This document shows positions 60,397-64,000 of a stretch of DNA of 64,000 nucleotides, in pieces (the stretch's first letter is position 1; every line of letters starts with the position of its first letter). The DNA lies in contig OY282365.1 in the NCBI GenBank assembly GCA_958295685.1, positions 2,170,001 through 2,234,000 of the forward strand. Direction: 5' to 3'. This stretch comes from an uncultured Dehalococcoidia bacterium. Lineage in GTDB: Bacteria > Chloroflexota > Dehalococcoidia > Lucifugimonadales > CATQGZ01. A model generated the notes under the pieces. That model was not told where the DNA came from, did not search any database, and was given only the letters and a program-made list of their open reading frames with translations. A program made the position numbers and the translations under genes.

Positions 60397-61299
60397 ATGA
60401 CCGACTACATTGCCTACTTCAACGGCGAATGGATGCCGAACAGCGAGGTCAGGATCGATCCGACCGACCGCGGTTTCCTGGTGGGGGATGCCGTGTTCGA
60501 CGTGGAGCGGACGTTCAACGGGAAGAGCTTCCGCATGAAGGAGCACATAGACAGGCTGTACCGGTCGCTCAAGTACGCGCGCATCGATCCCGGCCTCTCT
60601 GCGGACGAGATGTTGGAGGTGAGCGAGGAGGCGGTCCGGCGCAACGAGCCGTATCGTGCGGAGGCGGGGGACTTCACGATTCACCAGTTTGTGACGCGCG
60701 GCCCCCGGTCCGCCCCCGGTGAGCCTGACTCTGCGACGGTCGGTGTCAGGATAGGGGCGGTCGACTTCAGCCGCCACGCCCGCTCCTACGAGACGGGGGT
60801 GCACGGGGTGATCGCTAAGATGAGGAGCTATTCGTCCGAGTCGCTGGATCCCAAGATCAAGCACTACAGCCGAATGAACTTCAACCTGGCCCTGCTCGAG
60901 GCGGCAGACGTGGACCCTGAGGCGTGGCCCATAATGCTGGACCTGGACGGCAATCTGACTGAGGGTGTCGGCTACAACGTCCTGATGGTGACGGACGGCG
61001 TCATTCGCTCCCCGACCGACAAGGCCATCCTGCAGGGGGTTTCGCGCGGTATGGTGTTCGACCTCGCCCGGCAGCTCGACATTCCGGTGGTCGAGGAGGA
61101 TCTCCAGCCGTATGACCTGTACACGGCCGACGAGGCGTTCTTCACGACCACCAGCCCGTGCGTGCTGCCGGTGACGCGGGCCGACAACAGGGATGTTGGC
61201 GACGGCAGGCCTGGGCCGGTGACTCGGCAGCTGCTCGCCGCCTGGAGCGAGGCGGTCGGGCTGGACATCGTGGATCAGGCGCTGCGTTTCGCAAAGTAA
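60397..61299 (+). CDS. Class IV aminotransferase (branched-chain/D-amino-acid type)
   Basis: The 300-residue fold-type-IV PLP enzyme begins YIAYFNGEWMPNSEVRIDPTDRGFLVGDAVFDVERTFNGKSFRMKEHIDRLYRSLKY. It has the PLP lysine in KIKHYSRMNFNLALLEA, then LDLDGNLTEGVGYNVLMV and ILQGVSRGMVFDLA. It could be a branched-chain or D-amino-acid aminotransferase; the motif does not settle it. A TATAAT lies at 60351-60356, 40 bp before the ATG, with no clear -35. The ATG follows GGGGTGAG. Confidence 0.88.
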   Translation: MTDYIAYFNGEWMPNSEVRIDPTDRGFLVGDAVFDVERTFNGKSFRMKEHIDRLYRSLKYARIDPGLSADEMLEVSEEAVRRNEPYRAEAGDFTIHQFVTRGPRSAPGEPDSATVGVRIGAVDFSRHARSYETGVHGVIAKMRSYSSESLDPKIKHYSRMNFNLALLEAADVDPEAWPIMLDLDGNLTEGVGYNVLMVTDGVIRSPTDKAILQGVSRGMVFDLARQLDIPVVEEDLQPYDLYTADEAFFTTTSPCVLPVTRADNRDVGDGRPGPVTRQLLAAWSEAVGLDIVDQALRFAK

Positions 61300-61329
61300 C
61301 GGAGTCCGGCTACGGCCCCGGAGGTATGG

Positions 61330-63351
61330 ATGCAGGCTGGCGAGGTGATAGTAGTCCGGCTGAAGGACGGCCCCGCCATCGGCACGTATTCGGGTACGCC
61401 GGGTCCTGACCGCAGGGAACGCACAGGGCGGGTTCGGGTTGCGATCGGTCCCGGCAGGGGGGCCCGGCTCCCGCCTGACAGGGTCTTGATGTGGACGGGG
61501 CTGGTTCCGGCGGGCGGCGGTGAAGTCGAGGCTCTGCGCGAGACTGCGGAGAGCCTCTCGGCCCGGATGGATCTCCGTGAGGTGTGGGAGTTGGCGCGGG
61601 AGGAGGCCGGGGCCGTCTCGATAGATGACCTCTCGGAGCTGTACTGGGGGACGGGCTGCGACCTCGCGCGGAGGGTTGCCGCGGCGCTCCACCTGGCGCG
61701 GGAGCCTCTGTATTTCGAGGAGTCGTCCGGGGGCTATCTGGCGCGGAGCGAGGAGGCGGTGGGCGACATCCTGGCGCGTCGGGAGCGCGCGTCCAGGAGA
61801 GCCGCGGATGCTGCCGCGCTGGTGGAGCGGCTTGCTGCCGGGGGTCTTCCGGAGCCGCTCAGCGCGCATCAGCGCGATCTTTTGAGCCACGTTCGAGGTT
61901 TTGTGGTACACGGCGGCGACTACACTCGGAGCGCGGCCGCGGCCGCCTTGCTCAGGCAGATAGACCCTGGGGCGCGGGACGTCCAGCGCCTGGGGTTCGA
62001 CGTGCTGGTCGGCGCGGGGGTGATGTCCCCGGACGAGCCTCTGGAGCTGGAGAGGGCGGGAGTCCCGGATGGATTTTCGGCTGGGGTTCTGGCCGAGGCG
62101 CGGAGCATCCGGGGTGACGCGGCGATGAGCGAGCCTGGCCGGGCCGACTTGGTGGATGTCCCTGCGATCACGATCGACGAGGAGGATACGGCCGACAGGG
62201 ACGACGCCCTTTCGGTGGAGGCGCTGCCGGACGGTTCCTTCCGTGTCTGGGTACACGTGGCGGACGCGGGCGCGCTGATTCCGGTCGGCGGTGAGGTGGA
62301 CGCGGAGGCCGACAGGCGAATGTCGAGCCTGTATCTTCCGGACGTGAAGGTTCCCATGGCGCCTCGGGAGGTCTCTGAGGAGACGGGGAGCCTGAGGGCC
62401 GGGGAGTTGAGGGCCGCCGTCAGCGTGACGGCGCGGATATCCTCGTCCGGCGACGTTCTGGACTGGGACGTGTCGCCGTCCGTTATCCGGAGCCGTGCGG
62501 CTCTGTCGTACGAGGAGGCGGAGCGCGCCGCGTCCGACTCCGGGCATCGGTGGCACGAGGCCGTTTCGGGTCTCGGCGCGGTGGGGGATGTCCTGCGGCT
62601 GAGGCGTGAGAGGGCGGGCGCGGTGACGATCGACCGTCCCGAGTTGGCCGTGCACGCGGGTCCGTCCGGCGAGGTCGACGTGCGGGTGGTCACGCGGACT
62701 CCCGCGCGGAGGATGGTGGCCGAGCTGATGATTTTGTGCAACAGGCTGCTGGCGGAGTTCTGCGAGCGGGAGTCGCTGCCGGCGGTCTACCGCTCACAGC
62801 CGGCGCCCGACTCGGACGGCCCGGGGGGCTGTGTGGAGGACGGCCCACTCTCGTGGTTTCTGGCGATGCGCAGGCTGCCGCCTGCTACGGTCTCGACGAG
62901 GCCGGGGCCCCACGGCAGTCTCGGGGTTCCGGTCTATGTTCAGGCGACCTCTCCTCTGCGTAGATACCCGGACCTGGTGGTTCAGCGTCAGATCGTCCAG
63001 TTCCTGACTTCCGGGGAGGCGCGGTACTCCGAGGAGCAGATGGCGTCGGTGGCGCAGCGGGCGGAGGCGCAGTTCAGGGAGGCCGCGGCGATAGAGGAGT
63101 CGCGGAAGCGGTACTGGTTTCTGAAGTATCTGGGTCGGCGGCTGGAGGAGTCCGGCGGCCGTGAGGCTCTGTACGATGCGGTGGCGCTGGACCGCCGGCC
63201 GAGGCGGCCGGCTCTGCTGGAGTTGTCGCGCTACCCGTTCAGGTTCAGGGCCGAGCTGCCCGACGGGATTCATCCCGGCGACGTGGTGGTCATGAGGCTT
63301 CACGGGGTGGATCTGTGGCGCCGGGCGGCCCTGCTGGCGCACGCGGCGTAG
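61330..63351 (+). CDS. RNB-domain exoribonuclease (RNase II/R family)
   Basis: The 673-residue protein has an N-terminal region without the usual cold-shock pair, then the RNB catalytic domain from about 275: ITIDEEDTADRDDALSVEALPDGSFRVWVHVADAGALIPVGGEVDAEADRRMSSLYLPD, with the catalytic aspartates in the first part, and QATSPLRRYPDLVVQRQIVQFL. A short S1-like end (PDGIHPGDVVVMRLHGVDLWRR) closes it. It degrades RNA 3' to 5'. The N-terminus with VRLKDGPAIGTYSGTPGPDRR resembles the cyanobacterial/chloroflexal RNase II type. The ATG at 61330 is 5 nt after GGAGG. It follows the aminotransferase by 30 bp. Confidence 0.9.
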   Translation: MQAGEVIVVRLKDGPAIGTYSGTPGPDRRERTGRVRVAIGPGRGARLPPDRVLMWTGLVPAGGGEVEALRETAESLSARMDLREVWELAREEAGAVSIDDLSELYWGTGCDLARRVAAALHLAREPLYFEESSGGYLARSEEAVGDILARRERASRRAADAAALVERLAAGGLPEPLSAHQRDLLSHVRGFVVHGGDYTRSAAAAALLRQIDPGARDVQRLGFDVLVGAGVMSPDEPLELERAGVPDGFSAGVLAEARSIRGDAAMSEPGRADLVDVPAITIDEEDTADRDDALSVEALPDGSFRVWVHVADAGALIPVGGEVDAEADRRMSSLYLPDVKVPMAPREVSEETGSLRAGELRAAVSVTARISSSGDVLDWDVSPSVIRSRAALSYEEAERAASDSGHRWHEAVSGLGAVGDVLRLRRERAGAVTIDRPELAVHAGPSGEVDVRVVTRTPARRMVAELMILCNRLLAEFCERESLPAVYRSQPAPDSDGPGGCVEDGPLSWFLAMRRLPPATVSTRPGPHGSLGVPVYVQATSPLRRYPDLVVQRQIVQFLTSGEARYSEEQMASVAQRAEAQFREAAAIEESRKRYWFLKYLGRRLEESGGREALYDAVALDRRPRRPALLELSRYPFRFRAELPDGIHPGDVVVMRLHGVDLWRRAALLAHAA

Positions 63352-63356
63352 GCGGG

Positions 63357-63431
63357 TGGTCGGGGTGGCCGGGATCGAACCGGCGACCTCCTGCTCCCAA
63401 AGCAGGCGCGCTTCCGCTGCGCCACACCCCG
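63357..63431 (-). tRNA. tRNA-Pro (anticodon UGG)
   Basis: Minus strand: acceptor CGGGGTG pairs with CACCCCG, anticodon arm CCTGC-TTTGGGA-GCAGG (UGG), T-arm CCGG-TTCGATC-CCGG, and ACCA is encoded. It ends 5 bp after the RNase gene, on the other strand. Confidence 0.95.
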
Positions 63432-63539
63432 ACAGGACCGATGATAGAGTGAGTCCGGCGTCGTGGCAAGACGCCAAGAGGCCAGTGACCGGCCGGTCTT
63501 CGCGCCATCGCCCGACTGACTGCGGCTGACGGTCGGTCT

Positions 63540-63771
63540 CTGCGCCCGGCGGCCTCGGGGCCATGCCTGCCCGGGCCGTTCTGGGCGAATTTTTTGCCGA
63601 AGTGTCACATTTTAGGGGCATTTCGTAGCTGAGAGGGCCGATTTTGGCTGACACTATGTGACACTATGTGACACTTATGTGACAGGCGCTTCAGGAGTCC
63701 TGCGGGCTGGTTTGTGGAGAGAGGCGGCTGTGTCATGGGTAAACTCTAGCACAGCGGTTCGGGGTTGTCAA
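63540..63771 (-). repeat. Iteron element, copy F (GTGTCACA type)
   Basis: Minus strand: TTGACA (63771-63766) - 17 bp - TAGAGT (63748-63743), ATGACACAG, CGCCCGCAGGACTCCT-like block, four iterons GTGTCACATA at 63683-63647, the AGCTACGAAATG box at about 63630, inverted partner TGTGACAC at about 63604, and the GGCAAAAAATTCG tail. Iteron and partner agree (CA). The rest of 63432-63892 shows nothing else. Confidence 0.8.
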
Positions 63772-63892
63772 ATCCTGCGGGTCTTGAGTGGCCGCCACTG
63801 ACCTGACGACATAGGAGCGCCCGTCTGCTCACCGCGCTCGAGGGTGTTTTCAGCGCTTTCCGGCACTCTGTGGGCGCCCTCGAATCCGAAAT

Positions 63893-64000
63893 TCACTTCA
63901 CGTCTGCGCTGTCCGGGGCCGAGATGAAGCGCGCGAGCGCGTCGAAATAGGGCTCACCGCCAACGAGGTAGACGTCGTCGTGTCCCGCTCCCTCGACGGT
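63893..64000 (-). CDS. C-terminus of an alpha/beta hydrolase (cut by window end)
   Basis: The last 35 residues and stop of a gene entering from the right: TVEGAGHDDVYLVGGEPYFDALARFI then a short acidic tail. G-x-G-H-D-D-x-Y with the following hydrophobic helix is the catalytic-His end of alpha/beta hydrolases. Nothing more can be said from this part. Confidence 0.65.
   Translation of the reverse strand, partial: TVEGAGHDDVYLVGGEPYFDALARFISAPDSADVK

Noticed and set aside
60295..62655. Minus-strand extension of the HAD frame to over 1000 codons
   Set aside because: The upstream part is antisense to the class IV aminotransferase and RNB genes and shows no homology; the HAD domain begins at about 60294.

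Overview
The window is about 60% GC, gene-dense, and carries one 16S rRNA gene with no 23S or 5S gene beside it. High GC, a free-standing 16S gene, a selenocysteine tRNA and the mix of transport, oxidoreductase and degradation genes fit a Chloroflexota bacterium of the Dehalococcoidia/SAR202 type. I infer that placement; I did no tree.

Layout. 1-3.5 kb: repeats, a GYD protein, a YifB/ComM ATPase and an NHL beta-propeller. 3.6-9.9 kb: an iron locus with a ferric-iron binding lipoprotein, ferritin, the ABC ATPase and permease, and a DtxR-type regulator; promoter-overlapping inverted repeats suggest the regulator controls it. 9.9-14.6 kb: sialidase-like protein, VOC protein, PPK2, Asp/Glu racemase-like protein, DnaN. 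15.2-19.9 kb: a complete AapJQMP amino-acid ABC operon. 19.9-22.7 kb: tRNA-Sec, folD, tRNA-Trp, a cyclase-family enzyme and a VOC protein that seems to start at ATT. 23.4-25.4 kb: a self-contained 16S unit (promoter, 37-nt processing stem, terminator), then tRNA-Ala. 25.6-28.5 kb: lipoprotein, response regulator, histidine kinase. 29.3-32.8 kb: a PQQ-propeller remnant, tRNA-Lys, an NCS2 permease with an extra C-terminal domain, and a periplasmic-binding lipoprotein. 33.0-37.6 kb: one lower-GC gene joining a sacsin/Hsp90-type ATPase to an SF2 helicase, a plausible single-gene defence system. 37.6-44.7 kb: L-2-hydroxyglutarate oxidase, AlaX editing protein, an aminotransferase, then an operon of SelA-like enzyme, DUF3179 lipoprotein with an in-frame UGA (selenocysteine), and a LON-substrate-domain protein. 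45.5-64 kb: threonine dehydratase, MFS exporter, DedA protein, 5-oxoprolinase pxpABC, Na+-decarboxylase gamma and beta subunits, a recombinase-domain/GreA fusion, a zinc-ribbon/FAD/Fe-S oxidoreductase, phosphatases, a class IV aminotransferase, an RNB exoribonuclease and tRNA-Pro.

Two families of dispersed intergenic DNA fill most gaps. The first is a MITE of about 150-220 bp with GTAACTGTTCAG-like inverted ends; two copies have perfect 8-bp target duplications, which suggests mobilisation by an IS66-type transposase. The second, which I could not match to anything I know, is a roughly 220-330 bp element with a consensus promoter, a tandem array of 11-12 bp iterons, a conserved AGCTACGAAATG box and a single inverted iteron. 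The variable bases of the iteron differ between copies, and the distant inverted copy changes with them in most copies. With the sacsin-helicase gene and the UGA-containing DUF3179 gene, this is the main novelty of the window.
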